Positions 1-6,779 of a DNA stretch of 7,272 bases are shown one piece after another. A program made the translations under genes and the position numbers. The DNA is taken from assembly GCA_945871455.1 (NCBI GenBank), contig CAMBXJ010000222.1:1-7272 (forward strand), in the 5' to 3' direction. Below the pieces are notes generated by a model. That model was not told the DNA's origin. It was given only the letters and a program-made list of their open reading frames with translations, and searched no databases. Source of the stretch: Asaia bogorensis. Lineage in GTDB: Bacteria; Pseudomonadota; Alphaproteobacteria; Acetobacterales; Acetobacteraceae. Within the stretch, counting starts at the first letter, position 1. Each line of letters opens with the position of its first letter.

Positions 1-2583
1 CTGGAACGCACGCCGGACGATGCCGACACCTTGTCGTTGATCTTTCGCATGGTGCACACGATCAAGGGGACCTGCGGTTTCCTGGGGCTGCCACGGCTGG
101 AACGGGTTGCTCATGCGGCGGAGAATGTGCTGGGCAAGGTGCGCGATCGGGCCTTGATCGTTAATCCGGCGATCGTCAGTCAGGTGCTGGCCGCCCTGGA
201 CCGCATCAAATGGATTGTCGCCGGCCTGGCCGCTACCGGCGCAGAGCCCGCGGGCGACGACCTCGACCTGATCGCGCAACTGAACGCCGCCGCGGCCGGT
301 CAGATCCCGGCACCAGCCGCCCCCGCGAAGGCTGCGCCGCCGGCCGAACCCGTCCCGGTGGTCGCCGCGGCAGCGCCGGAACCGCCGGCGCAGCCTGTAT
401 CGGTCGAGCCACATGCTCCTCGGGTGATGGACGAACCGGTGAAGGCAGCCCCGGCGCCGGACCCGCAGCCCGCCCTGATCGAGGATGCCCACGCACAGGC
501 CGCCGCGCCGGTTGCCGGAAACGCGCCGGCCGCGGCGGCTCAAACCATCCGGGTGACGGTCGACGTGCTGGAAGACCTGATGACCTTGGTCAGCGAGCTG
601 GTGCTGACCCGCAACCAGTTGCTGCAATTGGCCCGCAACCAGGAAGACGGCGGCTTCGCGGTGCCGCTGCAACGCCTGTCCCACATTACGTCCGACTTGC
701 AGGAAGGGGTCATGAAGACCCGCATGCAGCCGATCGGCAACGCCTGGAACAAGCTGCCCCGTCTGGTCCGCGACCTCTCCCAGGAACTCCACAAGAAAAT
801 CGAACTCACCATGCTCGGCGCCGAAACCGAGCTGGATCGTCAGGTCCTGGAACTGATCAAGGACCCGTTGACGCATATGGTGCGCAACAGCGGCGATCAT
901 GGTTTGGAAAATCCGGCGGAACGGCGCGCCGCCGGCAAGGCGGAAACCGGGCACATCACGCTGAACGCGTTCCATGAAGGTGGACACATCATCCTGGAAA
1001 TCTCGGACGACGGCCGCGGCCTGGCCGTCGATCGGATCAAGGCCAAGGTGGTTGCCAACGGGCTGGCGACCGAGGGCGAGCTGGCGTCCATGAGCGACCA
1101 GCAGATCCAACGCTTCATCTTCCGCGCCGGGTTCTCGACCGCGGCGACGATCTCGGCGGTGTCCGGCCGGGGGGTCGGCATGGATGTGGTCAAGACCAAT
1201 ATCGAGAAGATCGGCGGCACCGTCGATCTGAAGAGCACGCCAGGCCAGGGCACGACCTTTACCATCAAAATCCCGCTGACCCTGGCGATCGTGTCCGCGC
1301 TGATCGTCGAAGCGGGCGGGGAACGGTTCGCCATCCCGCAACTGAGCGTCGTCGAACTGGTCCGCGCCAAAAATGAAGGCGAGCAGGGTGCCGGCAGCGA
1401 AAGCGTCATCGAGCGGATCAACGACACCCCCGTCCTGCGGCTGCGCGATCGGCTGCTGCCGCTGGTCAGCCTGACCAGCCTGCTCGAACTGGGAGTAACG
1501 GCGAGCGACAGCAGCGGCGCCTATATCGTCGTCGCGCAGGTTGGCTCCAGCCTGTTGGGCATCATCGTCGATCGGGTGTTCGATACCGAGGAAATCGTGG
1601 TGAAACCCGTGGCCCCGATCCTGCGGCACGTCACCATGTTCAGCGGCAACACCATCCTGGGCGACGGGTCCGTCATCATGATCCTGGATCCGAACGGCAT
1701 CGCGCGGGCGACCGGGGTCGGCGCGGCGGGCGACAGCAAGCACCAGAAGTCGAAGGTCGTCGAAACCCACCGATCGGCCGAGAAGACCGCGATGTTGCTG
1801 TTCCGCGCCGGCGGAGAGCAGAAGATGGCGGTCCCGCTCGGGCTCGTCGCGCGTCTGGAGGATATCTCCCGCGACAAGATCGAAATCTCGTGCGGCGCTC
1901 CGGTCACGCAGTATCGCGGCAAGCTGATGCCGCTGATCTCCATCGGCGGCACGCCGGCAACGGACAGGCCGAGTCAGCCGCTTCTGGTGTTCGCGGACGG
2001 CGAGCGGACGATGGGGCTGATGGTCGATGAAATCGTCGACGTGGTGGAGGACCGGCTGGAGATCGAGCTGTCCGGTTCTCGGCCCGGTCTGCTGGGATCG
2101 GCCGTCATAGCCGGCCATGCGACGGATGTTCTGGATACCGGATACTGGCTGATGCAGGCGTGGCAGGATTGGTTCCAGGGGGCCGAACAGGGGCGGACAT
2201 CGCAGTCCGCGCGGGTCCTGGTGGTGGAAGATAATGACTTCTTCCGTCAACTGATCATCCCCAGCCTGAGCGCGGCGGGGTTCCGCGTCTCCTCGGCCTC
2301 CAGCGGCGCCGAAGCCCTGCGGATGCGTGAAGCTGGCACGATGTTCGATGCGATCGTATCCGACATCGAAATGCCGGAGATGGATGGGATCGCCTTTGCC
2401 CAGACCGTTCGGTCCGGCGGGATCTGGGCGGAACTGCCGCTGATCGCCCTGACCTCTCACACCGAGCCGCGCCATGTCGAGGCCGGTCGCGAGGCCGGCT
2501 TCACCGACTACGTGCCCAAGTCGCAGCGCGAGGCCCTGGTCGCCAGTCTGCGCGAATGCCTGGCAGAACCGGTCGCCGCCTGA
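1..2583 (+). CDS. cheA: Hybrid chemotaxis histidine kinase CheA with C-terminal receiver domain (CheAY), 5' partial
   Basis: CheA is the cytoplasmic kinase of chemoreceptor arrays; it autophosphorylates on a histidine and passes the phosphate to CheY and CheB. The frame is open from base 1, so the gene starts upstream; 860 residues are visible and, judging from other CheA proteins, roughly 30 are missing. Numbering from base 1, the domains are: an Hpt (P1) domain with phospho-acceptor His19 in the motif HTIKG; an Ala/Pro-rich linker (about 98-180) where a P2 domain could sit; P3 dimerisation helices (about 182-245); a P4 ATPase with N box HMVRNSGDHGLE (292-303), DDGRG (336-340) and GRGVGMD (389-395); a P5 CheW-like domain (about 428-560); a second CheW-like domain (about 596-727); and a receiver (737-860) with acidic pocket E743/D744, phospho-Asp788, Thr818 and Lys840. 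It heads the visible operon and lies 35 nt before cheW. The TTG at 31 is internal to the Hpt domain and is not the start. Confidence 0.97.
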   Translation: MERTPDDADTLSLIFRMVHTIKGTCGFLGLPRLERVAHAAENVLGKVRDRALIVNPAIVSQVLAALDRIKWIVAGLAATGAEPAGDDLDLIAQLNAAAAGQIPAPAAPAKAAPPAEPVPVVAAAAPEPPAQPVSVEPHAPRVMDEPVKAAPAPDPQPALIEDAHAQAAAPVAGNAPAAAAQTIRVTVDVLEDLMTLVSELVLTRNQLLQLARNQEDGGFAVPLQRLSHITSDLQEGVMKTRMQPIGNAWNKLPRLVRDLSQELHKKIELTMLGAETELDRQVLELIKDPLTHMVRNSGDHGLENPAERRAAGKAETGHITLNAFHEGGHIILEISDDGRGLAVDRIKAKVVANGLATEGELASMSDQQIQRFIFRAGFSTAATISAVSGRGVGMDVVKTNIEKIGGTVDLKSTPGQGTTFTIKIPLTLAIVSALIVEAGGERFAIPQLSVVELVRAKNEGEQGAGSESVIERINDTPVLRLRDRLLPLVSLTSLLELGVTASDSSGAYIVVAQVGSSLLGIIVDRVFDTEEIVVKPVAPILRHVTMFSGNTILGDGSVIMILDPNGIARATGVGAAGDSKHQKSKVVETHRSAEKTAMLLFRAGGEQKMAVPLGLVARLEDISRDKIEISCGAPVTQYRGKLMPLISIGGTPATDRPSQPLLVFADGERTMGLMVDEIVDVVEDRLEIELSGSRPGLLGSAVIAGHATDVLDTGYWLMQAWQDWFQGAEQGRTSQSARVLVVEDNDFFRQLIIPSLSAAGFRVSSASSGAEALRMREAGTMFDAIVSDIEMPEMDGIAFAQTVRSGGIWAELPLIALTSHTEPRHVEAGREAGFTDYVPKSQREALVASLRECLAEPVAA

Positions 2584-2603
2584 TCCGACCCGAAGGAAGC
2601 CAT

Positions 2604-2611
2604 CAAAAGGA
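2604..2611 (+). promoter_or_regulatory. Ribosome binding site that sets the cheW start
   Basis: The purine-rich stretch AAAAGGA ends 7-8 nt before the ATG at 2619. This supports 2619 as the cheW start over an in-frame ATG at 2556, which lies inside the end of cheA and would add 21 residues unlike any CheW N terminus. Confidence 0.6.
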
Positions 2612-2618
2612 ATTCATC

Positions 2619-3092
2619 ATGTCCACTGATGTCATGGAGCGGCCCGACGCCGCGACCGAAGAGGAACAGGTTTTTGTCACCCTGACCGTCGCGGACCAAC
2701 TCTGCGGCGTGCCGGTCCTGGCGGTGCGCGATATCCTCGGGGAGCAGGTGATTACCCGCATCCCCCTGGCGCCGCCGGAAATCGCCGGCAGCCTGAACCT
2801 GCGGGGGCGGATCGTCACCGCGATCGACCTGCGCCGCCGCCTGCGCCTGCCCCCGCCGCCCGCGGGCCAGAAGCGCATGTCGGTGGTGGCCGAACAGGGG
2901 GGCGAACTCTACGCCCTGCTGGTCGACGGTGTTTCCGAAGTCATGAGCCTGAAAGCCAGCGCCTTCGAGCGCAATCCGCCGACCCTGGCCAAGGGCTGGG
3001 CGGAGTTCAGCACCGGCATCTATCGCCTGGATGGCCGTCTGCTGGTGGTGCTGGACGTCGGACGCCTGCTCAATATGTCGGAAGCGGGGTGA
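2619..3092 (+). CDS. cheW: Chemotaxis adaptor protein CheW
   Basis: CheW is the cytoplasmic scaffold that couples chemoreceptors to the P5 domain of CheA. The 157-residue product is a single CheW domain of usual length. It shows the acidic start TEEEQVFVTLTVADQL, a strand with GVPVLAVRDI, the core motif NLRGRIVTAIDLRRRL beginning at Asn60, the later segment ALLVDGVSEVM, and the C-terminal strand LLVVLDVGRLL. Arg62 sits in the NLRG turn, a position used for receptor and kinase contacts in well-studied CheW proteins. The start at 2619 was chosen from the ribosome site and family length. It lies 35 nt after cheA and 3 nt before cheY, so it is almost certainly co-transcribed with both. Confidence 0.95.
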   Translation: MSTDVMERPDAATEEEQVFVTLTVADQLCGVPVLAVRDILGEQVITRIPLAPPEIAGSLNLRGRIVTAIDLRRRLRLPPPPAGQKRMSVVAEQGGELYALLVDGVSEVMSLKASAFERNPPTLAKGWAEFSTGIYRLDGRLLVVLDVGRLLNMSEAG

Positions 3093-3095
3093 GCC

Positions 3096-3470
3096 ATGAG
3101 TTCTGGCCGCACCTGCCTCATCGTCGACGACAGTCGGGTCGTGCGCAAGGTCGCGCGCCGGATCCTGGAATCCAACGGGTTCGCGGTCGTGGAGGCGGCC
3201 GACGGACAACAGGCATTGATCGCCTGCCGTGAGGCGTTGCCGGATTGCGTCCTGCTGGATTGGAACATGCCGGTGATGGATGGGATCACCTTCCTGCGCC
3301 AATTGCGCGGCGAATTCGGCCCCGGCAATCCGCCGGTCGTGTTCTGCACGACCGAAAACGACATGAACCACATCGCCCAGGCGATCGAGAGCGGCGCTCA
3401 GGAATACATCATGAAGCCGTTCGATGAGGAGATCCTGATGGGGAAATTCTCCCAGGTCGGGCTGCTGTGA
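3096..3470 (+). CDS. cheY: Single-domain chemotaxis response regulator CheY
   Basis: CheY carries phosphate from CheA to the flagellar switch, or acts as a phosphate sink in species with several CheY proteins. The 124-residue product is a lone receiver domain of normal length with no output domain. The acidic pair Asp11/Asp12, phospho-acceptor Asp55 in LLDWNMP, Thr85 (in CTTEND), Tyr104 and Lys107 in the MKPF motif are all present, so it should be phosphorylatable. A Shine-Dalgarno-like GGGGTGA overlaps the cheW stop and precedes the ATG, which indicates coupling to cheW. The stop overlaps the GTG start of cheB in a GTGA. Whether this copy binds FliM or drains phosphate cannot be told from sequence alone. 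Confidence 0.95.
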   Translation: MSSGRTCLIVDDSRVVRKVARRILESNGFAVVEAADGQQALIACREALPDCVLLDWNMPVMDGITFLRQLRGEFGPGNPPVVFCTTENDMNHIAQAIESGAQEYIMKPFDEEILMGKFSQVGLL

Positions 3471-4558
3471 CGGTCCTTACGCGGATTGCTCCGTCTCAGG
3501 CGAGCGCGACAGTCGCGCGCGTCATGATCTGCGACGACTCGATGGCGATCCGCGGCGCAATCGCACGGATGCTCGAGTCCGATCCAGGCGTGAAGGTCGT
3601 GGCCAAGGTCGCCAACGGACGCGCGGCGATCGAGGAACTGCGGCGAACGCAGGTGGATGTCGTCGTCCTCGACATCGAGATGCCGGTGCTCGATGGCATG
3701 GCGGCCCTGCCGCTGCTGCTGCGCGCCGATCCGACCTTGCGTGTCATCATGGCCTCGACCTTGACCACGCGCGGCGCGGATATCGCCCTGCGCGCCTTGC
3801 GACTGGGAGCCGCCGATTACGTCCCGAAGCCGTCTTCCATCGGGACCGCGGGCGACGATAGCTTCCGCCGCGAAATCCTGGAGAAGGTGAAGGGCTTGGC
3901 TCGCCTGCGTCGGCGTTCGGAAAAGCCCGCGATCGGGTCCTCTCCACCCGCCACGTTGCGAGCGGCGTCGATCCTGCCGGCGCGCCTGCTGGCAATCGGC
4001 AGTTCCACCGGCGGGCCCCAGGCGCTTTTCACGCTTGTCCAGGGGCTCGGTCGCACGGTCACGGTTCCGGTGGTGCTGACTCAGCACATGCCGGCAACGT
4101 TTACGCCAATCCTCGCGGAACACATCACCAAGCTCGGTGGTCTGCCCTGCGCCGAGGCGCGGGACGGGGAGCCGCTGGTCAACGGGCGCATCTATCTTGC
4201 GCCCGGCGACAAGCACCTTCTGATCGAGGGGAGCAAGGGGACGATGCGCGCGCGATTGACATCCGATCCGCCGGAGAATTTCTGCCGGCCCTCGGTCGAT
4301 CCCATGCTGCGCAGCGCAACGACCGTCTGCGAGGGGCGCGTGCTGGTCACGATGTTGACCGGGATGGGGCATGACGGGCTGGCCGGCACGCGCCAGGTGA
4401 TTGAAGCTGGCGGGACCGCGATCGCGCAAGATGAAAGCACCAGCGTCGTATGGGGCATGCCCGGCGCGGTGGCCCAGGCGGGCCTGTGTCACGCGGTGCT
4501 GCCGCTGCCTCGTATTGCGCCCAAGTTACTGGACATGTTGCGGATGGTACGACCATGA
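3467..4558 (+). CDS. cheB: Chemotaxis protein-glutamate methylesterase/glutaminase CheB
   Basis: CheB removes methyl groups from receptor glutamates and deamidates certain receptor glutamines, which resets receptor sensitivity; phosphorylation by CheA activates it. The 363-residue product has a receiver domain (about 17-125) with phospho-Asp69 in VVLDIEMP, Thr98 in MAST and Lys121 in YVPKP. A linker rich in basic and Pro residues follows, then the catalytic domain (about 172-363). The triad is visible as Ser180 in GSSTGG, His207 in TQHMP and Asp303 in GMGHDG. The chosen start is the GTG whose last two bases are shared with the cheY stop; the first in-frame ATG (residue 20) would cut into the first receiver strand. 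The 3' end overlaps cheR by 4 nt (ATGA), a sign of translational coupling of the two adaptation enzymes. Confidence 0.96.
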   Translation: MTVLTRIAPSQASATVARVMICDDSMAIRGAIARMLESDPGVKVVAKVANGRAAIEELRRTQVDVVVLDIEMPVLDGMAALPLLLRADPTLRVIMASTLTTRGADIALRALRLGAADYVPKPSSIGTAGDDSFRREILEKVKGLARLRRRSEKPAIGSSPPATLRAASILPARLLAIGSSTGGPQALFTLVQGLGRTVTVPVVLTQHMPATFTPILAEHITKLGGLPCAEARDGEPLVNGRIYLAPGDKHLLIEGSKGTMRARLTSDPPENFCRPSVDPMLRSATTVCEGRVLVTMLTGMGHDGLAGTRQVIEAGGTAIAQDESTSVVWGMPGAVAQAGLCHAVLPLPRIAPKLLDMLRMVRP

Positions 4559-5421
4559 GCGCTCCCCTGACCGGCCATTCCTTCGACAGCCTGGCGGGAT
4601 TGTTGAAGGCCCGATCCGGACTGGTGATTGGCCAGGACAAGATCTATCTGCTGGAAACGCGCCTGTCCGGGATTCTGAAGCGGGAGAAACTGCCGGATCT
4701 GAACGCCCTGGCCGACCGGCTGAAGAAACCGGCGGCAGAGCCGCTCATTCGTGACGTTGTCGATGCGATGACCACCAATGAGAGCTTCTTCTTCCGCGAC
4801 GACAAGCCGTTCCTGCATTTCCGATCCCAGGCGCTGCCGCGATTGATCGCCGCGCGTCCGCCCGGGGCCGGTCTGCGGGTCTGGTCGGCGGCGTCGTCCT
4901 CGGGCCAGGAAGCCTACTCCCTGAGCATGATCCTGGCCGAAAGTTCAACGGTCGTCGGCAATCGCAGGGTGGAGATCGTCGGCACCGACATTTCGCGGGA
5001 GCAACTGATCCGGGCGAGGGAAGGGCTTTACACGCAATTCGAGGTCCAGCGCGGGCTGCCGGTGCAGATGCTGATGAAATACTTCAAGAAGGAGGACACC
5101 AACTGGCGCGTGCTGGAACCCATTCGCGCAATGGTGCAGTTCAAGGAGTGGAACCTGCTGTCGGAACTGCGCTCCCTGGGCAAGTTCGATGTGGTCTTTT
5201 GCCGCAACGTTCTGATCTATTTCGATCAACCCACCAAGGCGCGGGTTCTGGAGGCTATCGCCACCTTGATGCCGCCGGACGGATTGCTGTATCTCGGCGG
5301 AGCGGAAACGGTCCTTGGGATCACCAACCGCTTCGCGCCGCTGCCTGGGGAACGTGGGGTCTACGGTCTGACCGGCACGCCCGTCGCGGCCACGGGGCGG
5401 GTACCGGTGGCGGTCGCGTAG
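4555..5421 (+). CDS. cheR: Chemotaxis protein-glutamate O-methyltransferase CheR
   Basis: CheR transfers methyl groups from S-adenosylmethionine to receptor glutamates and opposes CheB. The 288-residue product has the all-helical N-terminal domain (about 1-85, including the conserved segment MTTNESFFFRD at 72-82) followed by a Rossmann-type methyltransferase domain. The SAM-binding motif WSAASSSGQEAYS lies at 110-122, GTDIS at 143-147, and the family signature FDVVFCRNVLIYF at 211-223. Length is normal for CheR and no tetratricopeptide extension is present. The ATG at 4555 overlaps the cheB stop and has a GGATGG about 7 nt upstream; longer in-frame starts inside cheB would add a non-family N terminus. 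It is the last gene of the chemotaxis operon in this window. Confidence 0.96.
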   Translation: MSAPLTGHSFDSLAGLLKARSGLVIGQDKIYLLETRLSGILKREKLPDLNALADRLKKPAAEPLIRDVVDAMTTNESFFFRDDKPFLHFRSQALPRLIAARPPGAGLRVWSAASSSGQEAYSLSMILAESSTVVGNRRVEIVGTDISREQLIRAREGLYTQFEVQRGLPVQMLMKYFKKEDTNWRVLEPIRAMVQFKEWNLLSELRSLGKFDVVFCRNVLIYFDQPTKARVLEAIATLMPPDGLLYLGGAETVLGITNRFAPLPGERGVYGLTGTPVAATGRVPVAVA

Positions 5422-5425
5422 AGCC

Positions 5426-5458
5426 GCGGCCGTTGCCCTTCTGTAGGCGTACGGCCGC
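5426..5458 (+). terminator. GC-rich hairpin just after cheR, possible operon terminator
   Basis: GCGGCCGT (5426-5433) is perfectly complementary to ACGGCCGC (5451-5458), and a further GCC/GGC pairing is possible inside. It begins 5 nt after the cheR stop, where a terminator or mRNA-protecting hairpin would be expected. No T-tract follows, so it is not a classical intrinsic terminator. Confidence 0.45.
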
Positions 5459-5500
5459 CGGTCTGACAGGATGCCCGCCCAAGTACGCAGGGAGCGTGGA

Positions 5501-5572
5501 ATGGCCGAGTATTTCCGGGCATCGGGCGGCATTCGTCTTGGCAATCATATCGATGACTACACGAACGCCTGA
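5501..5572 (+). CDS. Possible 23-residue peptide ORF after cheR (unproven)
   Basis: An ATG at 5501 is preceded by AGGGAG (5489-5494) with 6 nt spacing, a good ribosome site. It opens a frame of 23 codons starting MAEYFRASGG and ending at a TGA. An in-frame ATG at 5471 would give 33 residues but has no properly spaced site. The peptide is hydrophilic, has no membrane segment, and is not one I recognise. It could be a real small gene, the remnant of a longer gene, or chance. The main support is the ribosome site and the tyrosine- and acid-containing composition, which is weak evidence. Confidence 0.2.
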   Translation: MAEYFRASGGIRLGNHIDDYTNA

Positions 5573-5866
5573 AAACCCGCGGTTCCGTTGCTGATGCCGC
5601 ACGCGGCGATGGGAACGGCGAAGCACCGGTTCGCCATGGTGTTGCCCTCGCCATGATGGACAAGGACAGTGCCTGCCGGCCGCCACGCAGGATGCGCAGC
5701 ACAACCACACCTATCCTCTACATCCCAATGTGGAATCCGCTCGGCGATGAACCGGACGGACCTCCAGGGCCAAATTTTTAGGCTTTCAGAGCGCTGCCTG
5801 TTGGGACTGCGTGGCGTCGGTCTGCTTGGCGACCCAAGCCACCGATGGCGCCCCCGCACCCTCGCG
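5573..5866. other. Intergenic stretch with small hairpins, no supported gene
   Basis: No frame here shows family resemblance or a ribosome site. It does hold several compact fold-backs: GTTCC/GGAAC (5582-5586 with 5612-5616) enclosing GCCGC/GCGGC, GGCGAA/TTCGCC (5617-5622 with 5630-5635), CCTGC/GCAGG (5672-5676 with 5687-5691), and GCTTGG/CCAAGC (5824-5829 with 5834-5839, 4-nt loop). Such a density is compatible with decayed mobile DNA or structured non-coding RNA, but nothing identifies either one. Confidence 0.5.
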
Positions 5867-6011
5867 GCTTTGTGCCCTTCGGGTCTTCGTGGTCGAGAAT
5901 CACGGTGCTAACCCAAGCCCCCTTTGCCTGTCTGGGAGAGTCCCATTGGTTCGGGACACTACGAACCGAGGCTCCGCGATTCTCAACACGAAGACACGAA
6001 GGGCACGAAGC
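5867..6011. repeat. Large imperfect inverted repeat (MITE-like or dispersed hairpin element)
   Basis: The left arm (5867-5905) and the reverse complement of the right arm (5974-6011) agree in 34 of 39 aligned columns, with four substitutions and one single-base gap. The right arm contains a short-period motif of the form CACGAAG-ACACGAAG-GGCACGAAG. The 68-nt centre holds two more perfect hairpins: GGTTCG/CGAACC (5948-5953 with 5962-5967) and GGGA/TCCC (5934-5937 with 5941-5944). Symmetry may extend further: CCACCG (5839-5844) lies 22 nt outside the left arm and CGGTGG (6035-6040) lies 23 nt outside the right arm, giving a possible element of about 200 bp. The whole would fold into a long cruciform or RNA hairpin. 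Open frames across it encode low-information repeat translations and are not genes. From memory, similar CACGAAG-type repeats are scattered in many GC-rich genomes. Confidence 0.75.
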
Positions 6012-6302
6012 AGGGGCCGGCGGCCCAGGGTCGCCGGTGGATGCCTGTGTGCCTCGGTCGGAATCCAGCCTCCCAACAGGTAACGCTACAAGAGCCTATT
6101 TGTCGGGTGGTTACCCAGTTCTGGCACGTGTTTGATAACTTCTTCTACGGTCTGGATCGCTGACTCCGCTATCAGTCAAAGGATATCAGCATCAAATTCG
6201 ACGTTGGTGGCCAACCGATCCTGAACCGTCAGGCCGGTCGGGACGGACATTCCGATCACCTGCCTATCATGCTAACGTTGAATATCGAGATGGAGGTGCG
6301 GG
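6012..6302. other. Intergenic leader before the 6303 gene, with hairpins and a short direct repeat
   Basis: No gene is supported here. GGGCC/GGCCC (6014-6018 with 6022-6026) forms a tight hairpin beside the inverted repeat. TATCAG occurs twice (6170-6175 and 6184-6189), each copy followed within a few bases by TCAAA. A two-part hairpin (6214-6238) has stems CCTGA/TCAGG and ACCG/CGGT and lies about 65 nt before the next start. I could not find a convincing -35/-10 pair. Confidence 0.5.
6292..6296 (+). promoter_or_regulatory. Strong ribosome binding site for the 6303 gene
   Basis: GGAGG sits 6 nt before the ATG at 6303, a near-ideal Shine-Dalgarno site. It is the main reason to trust this start and to regard the gene as expressed. 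Confidence 0.75.
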
Positions 6303-6722
6303 ATGAGTGAAAGCTTTTGGGTCCTCCCCGATGTGGTGGGTCTTAGGACGCCTCACGCGATCCTGAAAGAGCAGGCCGATGCGTTGACGAAAGCGACAAA
6401 TGGACGCCTGGAGGGATGGGTAGAGAACGCTCAAGTCAATCGGCTATTGGCTATGGTGACTGCCAGTCCTGTGACATATAGCCGATCACTCGCGTTATCC
6501 ATCCGGGTTCCCGCGCTGGATGATTACACCTATCGAATTCTCCAATATCTCCAGCCCACTGAACTATACCCTGGGCTGCTATCAGGCATGGGCGGGCCTG
6601 AGGGGGTTCCGATCGATAATGAACTGATGTTCGAGGATGTCTTGCGCCAGTTTCTTGCCTCGGAGCCGACGCAACGCATCGTAAGGTCACTGCTCGCGCA
6701 GGCGAATGATGTAGCCGCATGA
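6303..6722 (+). CDS. Hypothetical protein, 139 residues
   Basis: I cannot assign a function. The product is a soluble, mildly acidic protein without a signal peptide or membrane segment. The segment TPHAILKEQADALTKATNGRLEGWV (residues about 17-41) and the later RVPALDDYTYRILQYLQ with ELYPGLL nearby resemble, from memory, a widespread family of uncharacterised bacterial proteins with the pattern LKEQA-x-L-x-x-x-TNG and PALD-x-Y-x-Y-x-(L/I). This is a recollection and not a search result. The GGAGG 6 nt upstream fixes the start. GC content is visibly lower than in the chemotaxis genes (about 47-58% in the lines counted), which suggests a separate, perhaps acquired, origin. It ends 57 nt before the DUF4387 gene on the same strand, but the two differ in composition and need not be related. 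Confidence 0.75.
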   Translation: MSESFWVLPDVVGLRTPHAILKEQADALTKATNGRLEGWVENAQVNRLLAMVTASPVTYSRSLALSIRVPALDDYTYRILQYLQPTELYPGLLSGMGGPEGVPIDNELMFEDVLRQFLASEPTQRIVRSLLAQANDVAA

Positions 6723-6779
6723 ACATTCTTTTGACCGTCGTTCATCCTCAAACCGCCAACCGATAGAGAACCCAGATCC

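Noticed and set aside
210..977. Plus-strand frame of 255 codons and long minus-strand frames inside cheA
   Set aside because: They lie within the confirmed cheA reading frame and have the Arg/Gly/Pro-rich makeup of shadow frames.
3398..4492. Minus-strand frame of 364 codons opposite cheB
   Set aside because: The cheB frame carries all catalytic residues. The opposite frame is His/Arg/Gln-rich with no motif, a common antisense artefact at high GC.
4882..4920. CheR SAM motif reads SAASSSGQEAYS instead of the more usual Cys/Pro form
   Set aside because: Ser and Ala at these places are conservative, occur in other CheR proteins as far as I recall, and do not remove a catalytic residue.
5557..5859. 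Minus-strand open frame of 100 codons after cheR
   Set aside because: No recognisable family, no ribosome site, and an Arg/Pro/Trp-rich composition typical of chance frames in GC-rich DNA.
5866..6026. CRISPR-like array suggested by the repeated CACGAAG units
   Set aside because: The units are adjacent short tandem copies inside one inverted-repeat arm, with no regular unique spacers and no cas genes.
6131..6160. TTGATA at 6132-6137 as a -35 box
   Set aside because: No acceptable -10 hexamer lies 16-18 nt downstream.
5811..6163. Overlapping plus-strand frames of 79-96 codons
   Set aside because: They cross the inverted repeat, and their products are translations of the CACGAAG-type repeat. 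No ribosome site or family resemblance was found.
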